Source: an uncultured Burkholderiales bacterium
Lineage (GTDB): Bacteria; Pseudomonadota; Gammaproteobacteria; Burkholderiales; Burkholderiaceae_C
NCBI GenBank assembly: GCA_903887655.1
Contig: CAISQQ010000023.1
Coordinates: 1 to 26,641, forward strand
Direction: 5' to 3'
Length of the DNA: 26,641 bases
The notes under the pieces were generated by a model that made no database searches, was not told the origin of the DNA, and worked only from the letters and a program-made list of their open reading frames with translations. Positions 7,391 through 15,119 of this stretch are shown here, one piece after another (the stretch's first letter is position 1; every line of letters starts with the position of its first letter). The position numbers were made by a program, and so were the translations under genes.

Positions 7391-9190
7391 TCAATGGCTC
7401 TTGGGCTTGAAGCTTTTAGACGGACCACCCTTGTGGGCGCCCGGCTTATGGGCTTGAGCACCCCGTGGGGCTTGGGGGCGAGGGGCAAACACATCGCGAG
7501 GAGCGAAGTCTCGACCTGCGCCCGAGCGAGGAGCACCGTCCCTGGGGGCATGATCTCTGGGGGCCGCGTCTCTGAAGCCGCCTTCTCTGGGAGCGGCATC
7601 TCTAAAGCCACCGTCTCTGGCGCCTGCAAAACCGCCACCGCCACCGCCACCGCCAAAGGGCCTGCCACGACCTCTTGGAGGTGCACCACGGCGAGCGTCA
7701 TCAAAGCCGCGCGGTCTCTCGCTGCGCTGTGAGGGCTCAAGACCGGCAATGACCTCGGTGGGCAAGGGTTGGCGGGTGAAGTGTTCGATGTCTTGAATTT
7801 TGCGGCGATCCCTGAACTCAGCAAAAGTCACGGCCAGGCCGTCGCGTCCCGCACGGCCTGTGCGGCCAATGCGGTGGGTGTAGTCTTCGCTCTTCATGGG
7901 CAAGCCATAATTAAAGACATGCGAGATGGAGGGCACATCAATGCCACGGGCTGCCACATCGGTGGCGACCAAGAACTGCACCTGACCGTTGCGCAACGCC
8001 ATCAAGCGCCGATTTCTCAACCCCTGACTCAACGCGCCGTGCAAAGCAACCGCTGAAAAACCAGTTTGCTGCAAATCAGCCGCCAAGCCATCGCACTCGA
8101 CTTGAGTGCTGGCAAAAACGATGGCCTGCTCAATGCTGGTGTCGCGCAACCAATGGTCCAAGAGTTTTCTTTTGTGCTGCGAGTTGTCAGCCCAAAACAA
8201 CAATTGCTTGATGTTGCTGTGACGCTCTTGGGGGGTGTCGATTTGAATGTGTTGGGGCTTTCTCATCACGCGCGCGGCCAGACTCTGGATGCGAGGTGCA
8301 AAGGTGGCGCTGAACATCATGGTTTGGCGCCGCTCAATGGTGAGCTGGTTGATCTCAGCCAGGTCATCCGAGAAGCCCAAGTCAAGCATGCGATCGGCCT
8401 CATCGACCACGAGGAACTGAACGTCCTCGAGTTTGATGTGCATGGAGCGTTGCAGATCGATTAATCGCCCTGGAGTGGCCACCACCAAATCGGCATTTTG
8501 CAATTTCGCAATTTGCAACGCATAGGGCATACCACCGACCACCGTGGCCACGCGAATGCCTTTGCAGTGCTTGACCAATCCAATCGCATCGTGCGCGACT
8601 TGCTGCGCGAGCTCGCGCGTGGGACACAGCACCAAAGCGCCTGGGGTGGCGGCCTTGAAGTGACGAGGGTTGGTGGGGTCTTTGCGCTTGGCGCGCTTGG
8701 GCGGGGGTGTGCCCGCGGCCAGGGCCGCCGCGACTTGCGCATCAAACGCTTGTGCCTCGGCCACTTCGCGCTCGCGCGCTTGCTCGAGCAAGGTTTGAAT
8801 CACGGGCAACAAAAACGCTGCCGTCTTGCCGCTGCCTGTTTGAGACGACACCATCAAATCGGTGTGTCCACCATCGTGCGAGTTTTTCATCGCCAAAGGA
8901 ATGACCTTCACCTGAACTGGGGTGGGTGCGGTGTAGCCCAGGTCAAACACAGCGGCCAAGAGCTCGCGCTTCAAGCCCAATTCTTGAAAGGGGTTGGGTT
9001 TGACTTCTTTCGGGGGGGTGGGTTCGGACACCGCTTCCACACTGGCGTCTAGGGTGTGCTCGGGGTGTGCCGTGTTGGGGATCGACTCACCCATGGGCTC
9101 ATCGAGCAAGGGTGTCTTGGCGTGATCTTCACGGGGAAAGGATTCAGATTGGGCAATAGCGTTGCTATCGATCTCGAGAGACTCGTACAT
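7391..9190 (-). CDS. DEAD-box RNA helicase, RhlE-like, with RG-rich tail
   Basis: ATP-dependent RNA helicase of 599 residues, likely in ribosome assembly or RNA turnover. After an acidic 66-residue leader come the Q-motif region (FQELGL to APTPVQ, 68-93), Walker A SSQTGSGKT (115-123), PTREL (190-194), the DEAD box (263-266), SAT (294-296), RGIDVP and HRIGRTGR (439-446). A 45-residue charged insert with a basic KRAKRK patch sits between motifs I and Ia. Residues 490-599 are Arg/Gly/Pro-rich with a glycine run and repeated GGFRDAAPR units, an RNA-binding tail. The ATG at 9190 is preceded by GGAG at good spacing, so I prefer it to the TTG at 9208. The gene stands alone and ends at a strong terminator. 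Confidence 0.95.
   Translation of the reverse strand: MYESLEIDSNAIAQSESFPREDHAKTPLLDEPMGESIPNTAHPEHTLDASVEAVSEPTPPKEVKPNPFQELGLKRELLAAVFDLGYTAPTPVQVKVIPLAMKNSHDGGHTDLMVSSQTGSGKTAAFLLPVIQTLLEQAREREVAEAQAFDAQVAAALAAGTPPPKRAKRKDPTNPRHFKAATPGALVLCPTRELAQQVAHDAIGLVKHCKGIRVATVVGGMPYALQIAKLQNADLVVATPGRLIDLQRSMHIKLEDVQFLVVDEADRMLDLGFSDDLAEINQLTIERRQTMMFSATFAPRIQSLAARVMRKPQHIQIDTPQERHSNIKQLLFWADNSQHKRKLLDHWLRDTSIEQAIVFASTQVECDGLAADLQQTGFSAVALHGALSQGLRNRRLMALRNGQVQFLVATDVAARGIDVPSISHVFNYGLPMKSEDYTHRIGRTGRAGRDGLAVTFAEFRDRRKIQDIEHFTRQPLPTEVIAGLEPSQRSERPRGFDDARRGAPPRGRGRPFGGGGGGGGFAGARDGGFRDAAPREGGFRDAAPRDHAPRDGAPRSGAGRDFAPRDVFAPRPQAPRGAQAHKPGAHKGGPSKSFKPKSH
7631..7654. repeat. Hexanucleotide microsatellite encoding the helicase poly-glycine run
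   Basis: Four tandem copies of ACCGCC (plus strand), reading as a glycine run around residues 513-520 of the helicase tail. The copy number keeps frame, so length changes by slippage would only lengthen or shorten the linker. Confidence 0.8.
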
Positions 9191-9329
9191 GTTTACTCCG
9201 CCCACCAACAGGTGAGGGCTCCATCAAAGGTTGTGACAACATCAACCTTCAAACAGAGCACAGCGCTTAAGGATTTTGCGTCCAAGCGATTTTGGTAAAC
9301 CAGTTCGGTATACCCAAGGTGTGAGGTAG

Positions 9330-9413
9330 ATGCGCGAGATCGTCATCGTGGACGAACTCAAGGATTATGGCACAGGCTCGGGTTTTTACCAAGCACTATT
9401 TGTGCGGGCCTGA
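9330..9413 (+). other. Short ORF of 27 codons with a Shine-Dalgarno site, possible gene remnant
   Basis: Within the 283-nt gap between the helicase and orn, an ATG is preceded by GTGAGGTAG and opens a frame of 27 codons beginning MREIVIVDELKD. The first eight residues resemble the N-terminus of thiolases (MREVVIVDA), but nothing after them does. It may be a decayed thiolase start, a small protein, or chance. It runs opposite to both neighbours. Confidence 0.2.
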
Positions 9414-9473
9414 TTCATTGCAAGCGCACCGACGGCGTGGAGGTAGACCTGTCAAGACAACAGACGGGCTCTT

Positions 9474-10103
9474 TTACTGGTGCTGAATGAAGTGCTCTCG
9501 GTAGTGAATCAGCTCGTCAATGGACTCGTGCACATCGGCCAAGGCCGTGTGCTTTTGTTGTTTTTTAAACGAACTGTAAGCCGATGGCTTCCAGCGTTTG
9601 GCCAACTCTTTCAAGGTGCTCACATCCAAATTGCGGTAGTGCAGCCAGCCCTCCAATTGGGGCATGTACTTCACCAAAAATCGACGATCTTGGCTGATGG
9701 TATTGCCACAAAGGGGGGAGGAGGACTTGGGCACAAAGCGCTTGATGAAGGCGAGCAACTCTTGCTCGGCACCCTGCTCATTGAGGGTGGAGGCGCGCAC
9801 GCGCTCAATGAGGCCACTCTTGCCGTGGGTGGATTTGTTCCAAGCGTCCATCTTTGACAAGATGTCCTCGGATTGGTGGATCACCAAGACCGGGCCCTCA
9901 ATGCGGGGGGTGAGCTGTGGGCCGGTGATGACCACCGCAATCTCAATGAGGCGTTCACGCTCTGGGTCTAGCCCCGTCATCTCACAATCGACCCAGACCA
10001 AATTCTGATCCGATTTGGCAAGCTCCACCTGAGCCGGCTCGGCCGTGTTGCTCGCCTCGCCTTGGGTGAACGGTGTGGGGGGGGTGTCGTGGACTGGGTT
10101 CAT
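9474..10103 (-). CDS. orn: Oligoribonuclease
   Basis: 3'-to-5' exoribonuclease of the DEDDh family that degrades short oligoribonucleotides, including pGpG from cyclic-di-GMP breakdown, to mononucleotides. Motifs are VDCEMTGLDPERERLIEIA (Exo I Asp and Glu), CGNTISQDRRFL (Exo II), and HTALADVHESIDEL with the final His/Asp pair (Exo III). The fold begins about 30 residues after the start, a slightly long leader compared with E. coli Orn. Two ATGs are possible: 10121 and 10103. I chose 10103 (209 residues) because GACAAT lies 6 nt before it, matching the arrangement at other genes here; this is a weak preference. It is divergent from the M48 protease gene. Confidence 0.93.
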   Translation of the reverse strand: MNPVHDTPPTPFTQGEASNTAEPAQVELAKSDQNLVWVDCEMTGLDPERERLIEIAVVITGPQLTPRIEGPVLVIHQSEDILSKMDAWNKSTHGKSGLIERVRASTLNEQGAEQELLAFIKRFVPKSSSPLCGNTISQDRRFLVKYMPQLEGWLHYRNLDVSTLKELAKRWKPSAYSSFKKQQKHTALADVHESIDELIHYREHFIQHQ

Positions 10104-10109
10104 GGTGGC

Positions 10110-10115
10110 ATTGTC
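10110..10115 (-). promoter_or_regulatory. Possible -10 of orn, leaderless arrangement
   Basis: The minus strand has GACAAT, six bases, then the ATG at 10103. It matches the -10 consensus at four of six positions and has no supporting -35. It is listed because the spacing repeats that seen at other genes in the window. Confidence 0.2.
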
Positions 10116-10211
10116 GCGCATCCCACTGGCTCTTTTTTTGGCAAGCTCAAAAAAATCTCACACCGCTTGAGGCAGCGATGGGCGTGCAGCGCTGCGCCCA
10201 ATCCCCGCCGC

Positions 10212-10240
10212 TTGGTGAGAAGGGAATTTGGCTTTAAACT
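10212..10240 (+). promoter_or_regulatory. Putative sigma-70 promoter of the M48 protease-rsgA unit
   Basis: TTGGTG (10212-10217), a 17-nt spacer, then TAAACT (10235-10240). The -10 ends 6 nt before the ATG at 10247, so transcription would start on or within a base of the start codon. This is the best -35/-10 pair among the leaderless candidates. Confidence 0.45.
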
Positions 10241-10246
10241 TCAGGG

Positions 10247-11515
10247 ATGAATCCATCCCTGAACATGACCTTGGCCTTCGCGGTGGCCCTGCTTTTGAAC
10301 CTGCTGGTCAAGATTGCCCTGATGACGCGTCAAAACCACTGCGTTTTGAAAAACCGCGCCCACGTCCCGCCAGCGTTTGAGAGCACCATCAGTTTGGCCG
10401 CTCACCAAAAAGCGGCCGACTACACCTTGGCCAAGTCAAAAATAGCATTTTGGGATCTGTTTTTAGAAACCCTGGTGCTGGTGGGCTGGACGCTGCTGGG
10501 TGGGATCAACGCGCTCAACCAAGCCTTGGCATCCTGGCTCGGCTTGGGACTCCTACAAGAGACCGTCTTCATCTTGGCTTTTGTGTTCATCTCTTCCTTG
10601 ATCAACTTGCCCCTGTCATGGATTCAAACCTTTGTCATTGAAGAGCGTTTTGGATTCAACAAACTCACCGTGAAGTTGTGGCTCCTTGACATGATCAAAG
10701 GCGTCGCCCTCGGTTTGGTCCTGGGGGTTCCCTTGATTGCGCTGATTTTGTGGCTCATGCAAGCTGGAGGCGTGACGTGGTGGATCAAAGCGTGGCTGGC
10801 CATGGTGGGTTTTCAATTGCTGATGATCTGGATTGCACCGACTTTTTTGATGCCGCTCTTTAACAAATTCACACCACTCAATGACGAGAGCCTCAAAGCG
10901 CGCATCTCCTCGCTCATGGATCGATCGGGCTTTAAAGCCAAGGGGTTTTTCGTCATGGACGGCTCCAAACGATCAGCCCATTCCAATGCTTTTTTCACCG
11001 GCCTTGGCAGCAGCAAGCGGGTGGTGTTTTTTGACACCTTGCTCGAACAATTGAGTGCCGATGAGATGGAAGCCGTGCTGGCCCATGAACTGGGGCATTT
11101 CAAGCACAAACACCTGTTGAAGATGATGGCCACCAACTTTGTCTTGACCCTCGTGGGCTTTGCCCTCTTGGGTTTTGTCATGCAGCAAGCTTGGTTCTAC
11201 ACGGGACTGGGGGTCACCCCCAATGTACAAGCCTTCAGCCCAGCGGGCAACAATGCATTGGCCCTGATCCTCTTTACCTTGGTCACGCCTTTGGTGACCT
11301 TCATGAGCACCCCCATCTCGAGCTGGAGGTCGCGGGTGCAGGAATTTCAAGCCGACGCCTACGCGAGCGAACACGCCAACGCGGCGCATTTGGCCAGCGC
11401 CCTCACCAAGCTCTACAAAGACAACGCCTCCACACTCACGCCTGACCCGTGGTATGCGGCCTTTTATTACTCCCACCCCCCAGCCACCGAGCGTTTGGCG
11501 CGCATGCGCACATGA
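10247..11515 (+). CDS. Ste24-like M48 family membrane metalloprotease
   Basis: Zinc metalloprotease of the inner membrane, 422 residues, related to CAAX protease Ste24 and presumably acting in membrane-protein quality control, since bacteria lack prenylated CAAX substrates. HELGH at residues 280-284 gives two zinc ligands and the catalytic Glu; EFQADAY with Glu366 supplies the third ligand. Hydrophobic membrane segments flank the N-terminal half and residues 300-365. The N-terminal TISLAAHQKAADYT segment is typical of the proteobacterial branch. The ATG at 10247 is preceded by a -10-like element and not a spaced Shine-Dalgarno site; an ATG at 10265 is an alternative. Its TGA overlaps the ATG of rsgA. 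Confidence 0.92.
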   Translation: MNPSLNMTLAFAVALLLNLLVKIALMTRQNHCVLKNRAHVPPAFESTISLAAHQKAADYTLAKSKIAFWDLFLETLVLVGWTLLGGINALNQALASWLGLGLLQETVFILAFVFISSLINLPLSWIQTFVIEERFGFNKLTVKLWLLDMIKGVALGLVLGVPLIALILWLMQAGGVTWWIKAWLAMVGFQLLMIWIAPTFLMPLFNKFTPLNDESLKARISSLMDRSGFKAKGFFVMDGSKRSAHSNAFFTGLGSSKRVVFFDTLLEQLSADEMEAVLAHELGHFKHKHLLKMMATNFVLTLVGFALLGFVMQQAWFYTGLGVTPNVQAFSPAGNNALALILFTLVTPLVTFMSTPISSWRSRVQEFQADAYASEHANAAHLASALTKLYKDNASTLTPDPWYAAFYYSHPPATERLARMRT

Positions 11516-12405
11516 AGCAACTGGGCTTGGTCGTGTCGGGTCACGGCCGGCACGTGATGGTGGAGAGCCCCGATGGAAGCCGACGCATCTGTCGCTCCAG
11601 AGGTAAAAAATCCCTGGCCTTGGTGGGAGACCGAGTTTGGTGGACCCCCACTGAAGACGAAGGCACCATCGACAGCGTTGAGACGCGGCGCAACGAATTT
11701 TTTCGTCAAGATGAATTGCGCACCAAATCTTTTGCCGCCAACATTGATCAGCTGCTCATTTTGATCGCCGCTGAGCCCGAGTTCTCCGAGACCCAACTCA
11801 CCCGCGCCTTGATCTCTGCCCAAGCCGCTCAGATCAAAGCCCTCATCGTGCTCAACAAATCCGATCTCACCGTGCCCTTTGAGCAAGCGTGGAGGCGTTT
11901 GCAAATTTACCGCACCATGGGATACGATCTTTTTTCCTTGTCCTTGAAACACGACCACCCCTCCTACGAGGTCTTGTTTGAGTCGCTCAAGGGCCAAATG
12001 ACCTTGATTTTGGGGCCCTCGGGCGTGGGCAAGAGCACCTTCATCAACACCGCCATCCCCAGCGCTCAAATCGTCACCCAAGAGATCTCGCAAGCCCTCA
12101 ATTCGGGCAAGCACACCACCACCTCCACCAATTTGTATTGGGTCGACAAGGCTCATCACACCGCACTCATTGATTCCCCGGGGTTTCAGTCCTTTGGCAT
12201 CCATCAAATTGCGGCCAATGAATTGAGCCACTTCATGCCCGACTTCAAAACCCCTGCGCAGGATTGTCGCTTTTACAACTGCACGCACTTGCATGAACCC
12301 AACTGCGGCGTGCGAGAGGCACTGGCGCAAGGGCTCATTGAGGCCTCGAGATACAAAATCTATCAACAGTTGTTTGAAGAATTGAGCAGCGCTCGCAGCT
12401 TTTGA
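11512..12405 (+). CDS. rsgA: Small ribosomal subunit biogenesis GTPase RsgA
   Basis: Circularly permuted GTPase that binds the 30S subunit late in assembly and hydrolyses GTP to release. The product is 297 residues. An N-terminal OB-like domain comes first, then G4 NKSD (115-118), P-loop GPSGVGKS (168-175), a GKHTTT switch segment (199-204) and G3 DSPGF (221-225): the order G4-G1-G3 is diagnostic. The C-terminal zinc knuckle uses Cys252, Cys257, His259 and Cys265. The start at 11512 overlaps the protease stop as ATGA; an in-frame upstream start at 11449 lies inside the protease gene and is not needed. It is convergent with the CbiB-like gene, 25 nt away, with no obvious terminator between. 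Confidence 0.96.
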   Translation: MKQLGLVVSGHGRHVMVESPDGSRRICRSRGKKSLALVGDRVWWTPTEDEGTIDSVETRRNEFFRQDELRTKSFAANIDQLLILIAAEPEFSETQLTRALISAQAAQIKALIVLNKSDLTVPFEQAWRRLQIYRTMGYDLFSLSLKHDHPSYEVLFESLKGQMTLILGPSGVGKSTFINTAIPSAQIVTQEISQALNSGKHTTTSTNLYWVDKAHHTALIDSPGFQSFGIHQIAANELSHFMPDFKTPAQDCRFYNCTHLHEPNCGVREALAQGLIEASRYKIYQQLFEELSSARSF

Positions 12406-12430
12406 GGCCGCACTGCTGCTGGCTGGCGAC

Positions 12431-13447
12431 TCAGCCCAAGAGCCTGGCCAAACTGAGCAAGGTCAAGAGCACAAACCACATCACAACGGTTCTCCAGACC
12501 AAGCCCACCACGCTCTTTAAATGATGAACTTGGGGCTCTTGTCCCATAGCGCCTTCAGCGCCAGCATCCCCCACTGGCAGCCAAGCGCCCCCGCCCAAGC
12601 GCAGTCCCAAAGCACCCGCAGTGGCCGCCACCACCACCGCATCGCTGTCATCGGGGTCCACGCCAGTGCTTGCGCGCCAGTTCTCAATGGCGTCTTCAAA
12701 ATTCCCCACCACCGCAAAGGACAACGCCGTGGCCCTGGACGAGAGCCAATCCAAGCGTTTCCAAGCCTGCGCACTCCACTGCTGCAAGGGCTCACTCACC
12801 CACTGATCGCCCAAAGAGCCGGCGCGACCCAGCTCGTCGGTGTCGAACGGCGGGATGCCCTCGGCATGGCTGACAGCGAGATCGGGCGCTTGACTCGACC
12901 ACAATCTCGCCAGCAAATGACTCATGCGATAAACCACGGCGCCGCTCGGTCCTAGGCCAACGCTGGCGAACAAAGAAAACCAAAACAACACGCCAAAGAC
13001 ATGCTGATGCGCGGCCAAGACCGAGTACTCAATGGCCAAACGGATGACCTCGGGTTTGCTCAAATGGTCCGTGTCCGCGCGTTGCCACAGGGCAAGTCGT
13101 TGACGAGCGAGTGTGTCGTCCCCCGCTTCAAGTGCGTCGCGAATCTCGGTGAAATGGTGGCTGAACTGCCGAAATCCGAGCGTGCCATACAACACCAAGA
13201 CGCTCCAGAGCATGGCCGCGATCCAACCCAGGCTCCACCAAAGGATCCAGTGCATGAGCAAGACCAGCAAGGAAGGAACGCCCACACTCAAACACCAAAT
13301 CAGTCGCGCATGGTGAGAGTGACCCACATCCAAATGCCGGCTCAACCACTGCGCGAGTCGAGCGCACACGCTTTGCACCCAGTTGCTGTCCTTGAGGGGA
13401 CGAACTTGCTCAATGAGGAGTGCAAAAAGTAAAGATAAAAGCGTCAT
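12431..13447 (-). CDS. CobD/CbiB-like integral membrane protein
   Basis: 338 residues starting MTLLSLLFALLIEQVRPL. Several hydrophobic helices occur near 1-15, 55-95 and 155-185 and at the C-terminus. The family is the CbiB/CobD-AmpE group (adenosylcobinamide-phosphate synthase relatives); FEDAIENWR, a variant of a CbiB-like segment, is present. No other cobalamin gene is in the window, so a vitamin B12 role is not supported by context and the specific function is open. I chose the ATG at 13447 since the longer frame from 13585 only overlaps the upstream NUDIX gene. TATGAT lies 6 nt before this ATG. It follows the CoA pyrophosphatase gene by 23 nt on the same strand. Confidence 0.75.
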   Translation of the reverse strand: MTLLSLLFALLIEQVRPLKDSNWVQSVCARLAQWLSRHLDVGHSHHARLIWCLSVGVPSLLVLLMHWILWWSLGWIAAMLWSVLVLYGTLGFRQFSHHFTEIRDALEAGDDTLARQRLALWQRADTDHLSKPEVIRLAIEYSVLAAHQHVFGVLFWFSLFASVGLGPSGAVVYRMSHLLARLWSSQAPDLAVSHAEGIPPFDTDELGRAGSLGDQWVSEPLQQWSAQAWKRLDWLSSRATALSFAVVGNFEDAIENWRASTGVDPDDSDAVVVAATAGALGLRLGGGAWLPVGDAGAEGAMGQEPQVHHLKSVVGLVWRTVVMWFVLLTLLSLARLLG

Positions 13448-13453
13448 GACTTC

Positions 13454-13459
13454 ATCATA
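13454..13459 (-). promoter_or_regulatory. Putative -10 of CbiB-like gene in the 23-nt gap after NUDIX
   Basis: The minus strand shows GCGC-TATGAT, then GAAGTC, then the ATG at 13447. TATGAT matches the consensus at five of six positions. No convincing -35 is visible, so cotranscription with the NUDIX gene is also possible. Confidence 0.35.
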
Positions 13460-13470
13460 GCGCCAAGGCC

Positions 13471-14175
13471 TCAGTCCGTGCTCAAAGGTTGCGCCAAAAA
13501 GGCATAAAAACTGCGAATCATGTTGGCCGTTACCCCCCAAATGAAGCGTTGTTGCTCTCCTTGCTGGTAGGGCATGGCATACCACTCGCGCACATGGCCC
13601 TCGTGCTGCGTTTGTCTGCGCTGGTGATGAGCGGGATTCATTAAAAAAGACAAGGGGACTTCAAAGACATGGTCCACTTCAGCGGCGTTGGCACGGATCT
13701 CATGGTGAGGATTGATCAGGGCCACCACGGGGTTGATGCGATAAGCCGTTCCCGTGATCAAGGGGTTGAGTTGCCCCAAGACCGTGACGTTCTCCGGGGT
13801 CAAGCCCACCTCTTCATGGGCTTCGCGCAAGGCCGTGGCCTCGGCGCTCGCGTCTCCAGGGTCCACCTTGCCCCCCGGAAAGGCAATTTGTCCTGAGTGG
13901 GAGGACAAATGCCGAGAGCGCTGGGTCAAAATCACGGTGAGCTCATCTCGTTGCACCAAGCCCACCAACACGGCCGCTGGCTTTAGGGGCTGCTCATTCA
14001 ACCGCGGCTCATGGATTTCGCTCAGGGTCAACGCCAAGGCCTTGGGGTTGCCAAAGCGCGCTCGAATGAAATCCACACTGAGCTCGTGTTGACTCAACGC
14101 CCTCAGGTGATGGTCCACACCCACAATGGGCGCTGTCAAGGGATCAAAGCGGGGGATTTTGGACAAGGGCAGCAT
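13471..14175 (-). CDS. NUDIX CoA pyrophosphatase (NudL type)
   Basis: Hydrolyses CoA and its derivatives to 3',5'-ADP and phosphopantetheine; cytosolic, 234 residues. The CoA-specific signature LTQRSRHLSSHSGQIAFPGG (83-102) runs directly into the NUDIX box, whose REAHEE core (residues 117-122) binds magnesium. The box has Asp where the classical G-x5-E position has Glu, a change also common in this subfamily. The ATG at 14175 has no clear Shine-Dalgarno site. It lies between rplS, from which it is separated by a terminator, and the CbiB-like gene. Confidence 0.9.
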   Translation of the reverse strand: MLPLSKIPRFDPLTAPIVGVDHHLRALSQHELSVDFIRARFGNPKALALTLSEIHEPRLNEQPLKPAAVLVGLVQRDELTVILTQRSRHLSSHSGQIAFPGGKVDPGDASAEATALREAHEEVGLTPENVTVLGQLNPLITGTAYRINPVVALINPHHEIRANAAEVDHVFEVPLSFLMNPAHHQRRQTQHEGHVREWYAMPYQQGEQQRFIWGVTANMIRSFYAFLAQPLSTD

Positions 14176-14264
14176 GGCAATGAATTTGTGAGTGGGGTGA
14201 GGGCGTTTTCAAGGCCACAGCGCCCAATGACGCGCGAGCCGATGATGAGCGGCTCAACCATAGC

Positions 14265-14296
14265 AAAAAGCCGAACTCGACAGGCGAGATCGGCTT
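14265..14296 (-). terminator. Rho-independent terminator after rplS
   Basis: On the minus strand AAGCCGA and TCGGCTT form a 7-bp stem, extended after one mismatch by CTCG/CGAG around a five-base loop and followed by five T. It lies about 85 nt past the rplS stop and before the NUDIX gene, so most rplS transcripts should end here. Confidence 0.8.
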
Positions 14297-14379
14297 CATG
14301 CGGTCCACTTGCAGTCCATGGGTCCAGCGCGCCAAGCTCTTGAGAGAGCTCACACAGGACCCAAGACCAGGGAGGAGAC

Positions 14380-14793
14380 TTACGCTTTGTTGGCGGCAGC
14401 GGCGGCGGCTGAGGCGGCTTGTGCCGCTTGAGCAAACTTGCTGACCAATTTTTCTTTGATCCGTGCAGACTTGCCACTGCGTTTGCGCAAATAGTACAAC
14501 TTGGCGCGACGCACGTCACCACGGCGTTTGACTTCAATGCTGGCGATCAAGGGGCTGTAGGTTTGGAAAGTCCGCTCAACGCCTTCACCTGAAGAGATTT
14601 TGCGAACAATAAAGCCGCTGTTGAGTCCGCGGTTGCGCTTGGCAATGACCACGCCCTCATAGGCCTGGACCCGTTTTCTGGCGCCCTCAACCACGTTCAC
14701 GCTCACAATCACGGTGTCACCCGGTGCAAAGTCAGGGATTTTTTTGCCCAAGCGAGCAATTTCTTCTTGTTCCAATATTTGGATTAAATTCAT
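14380..14793 (-). CDS. rplS: 50S ribosomal protein L19
   Basis: Large-subunit protein at the 30S-50S interface. The 137-residue product starts MNLIQILEQEEIARLGK and contains the diagnostic FAPGDTVIVSVNVVEG, YEGVVIAKRNRGLNSGFIVRK and FQTYSPLIASIEVKRRG. The C-terminal tail KFAQAAQAASAAAAAANKA is alanine-rich and longer than in E. coli L19 (115 residues), a pattern I associate with some Burkholderiales. The ATG at 14793 has GAGG 6 nt upstream; an upstream frame to 14829 is 5' leader. Here rplS is on the same strand as trmD but has its own promoter 130 nt upstream and its own terminator. Confidence 0.97.
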   Translation of the reverse strand: MNLIQILEQEEIARLGKKIPDFAPGDTVIVSVNVVEGARKRVQAYEGVVIAKRNRGLNSGFIVRKISSGEGVERTFQTYSPLIASIEVKRRGDVRRAKLYYLRKRSGKSARIKEKLVSKFAQAAQAASAAAAAANKA

Positions 14794-15119
14794 GATGTCC
14801 TCATTGACGATCTTGGATGCGCAACACAAAAGGCTTTGCCGCTGTCTTCATCGATGACAACGGTTGTGAGAGAGCGGACTGGGGTCCTGCATCGCACTCA
14901 AAGCGGCCATCCAGAGGATCGAACCCACGATTATAGCGCCATTTTGCCCACATTCAAAGCCCTACTCCCCCCAACCACTGGGGTCCAGAAGAGGTGCACG
15001 CAACAGCCCGACGACCAGCTCCCGCACGGAGCCCCTTAAAGTGTCGCTTTTTATCAACAACTCAAGATCCGATCCCTGTGGGCCACTGGGCTCGACCTGC
15101 GGCACCAGGCCGGAGCATT
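14794..15119 (-). other. Intergenic region trmD-rplS: promoter and long rplS leader
   Basis: 326 nt without a supported gene. The half nearer rplS holds a consensus-like promoter and a predicted 5' leader of about 130 nt. The half nearer trmD has a short GC-rich hairpin (GCTCC/GGAGC) without a T-tract, so I see no clear intrinsic terminator for the rpsP-rimM-trmD transcript; some read-through into rplS is possible. Confidence 0.6.
14930..14957 (-). promoter_or_regulatory. Sigma-70 promoter of rplS
   Basis: On the minus strand TTGAAT (14957-14952), a 16-nt spacer, then a perfect TATAAT (14935-14930). Transcription should start near 14923. The -10 is followed by CGTGGGTT, shared with the rpsP upstream region. 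Confidence 0.75.

Noticed and set aside
11467..12366. Open frame of 299 codons antisense to rsgA
   Set aside because: RsgA has all GTPase and zinc motifs on the other strand; the antisense product has no recognisable domain.
12431..13447. Cobalamin biosynthesis locus
   Set aside because: Only a CbiB-like family member is present; no other cobalamin gene or B12 riboswitch is seen in the window.
14905..14935. tRNA-like T-arm (GTGGGTTCGATCC on the minus strand)
   Set aside because: The T-stem does not pair properly, and no acceptor or anticodon arm fits around it. Part of it coincides with the rplS -10 and start region.
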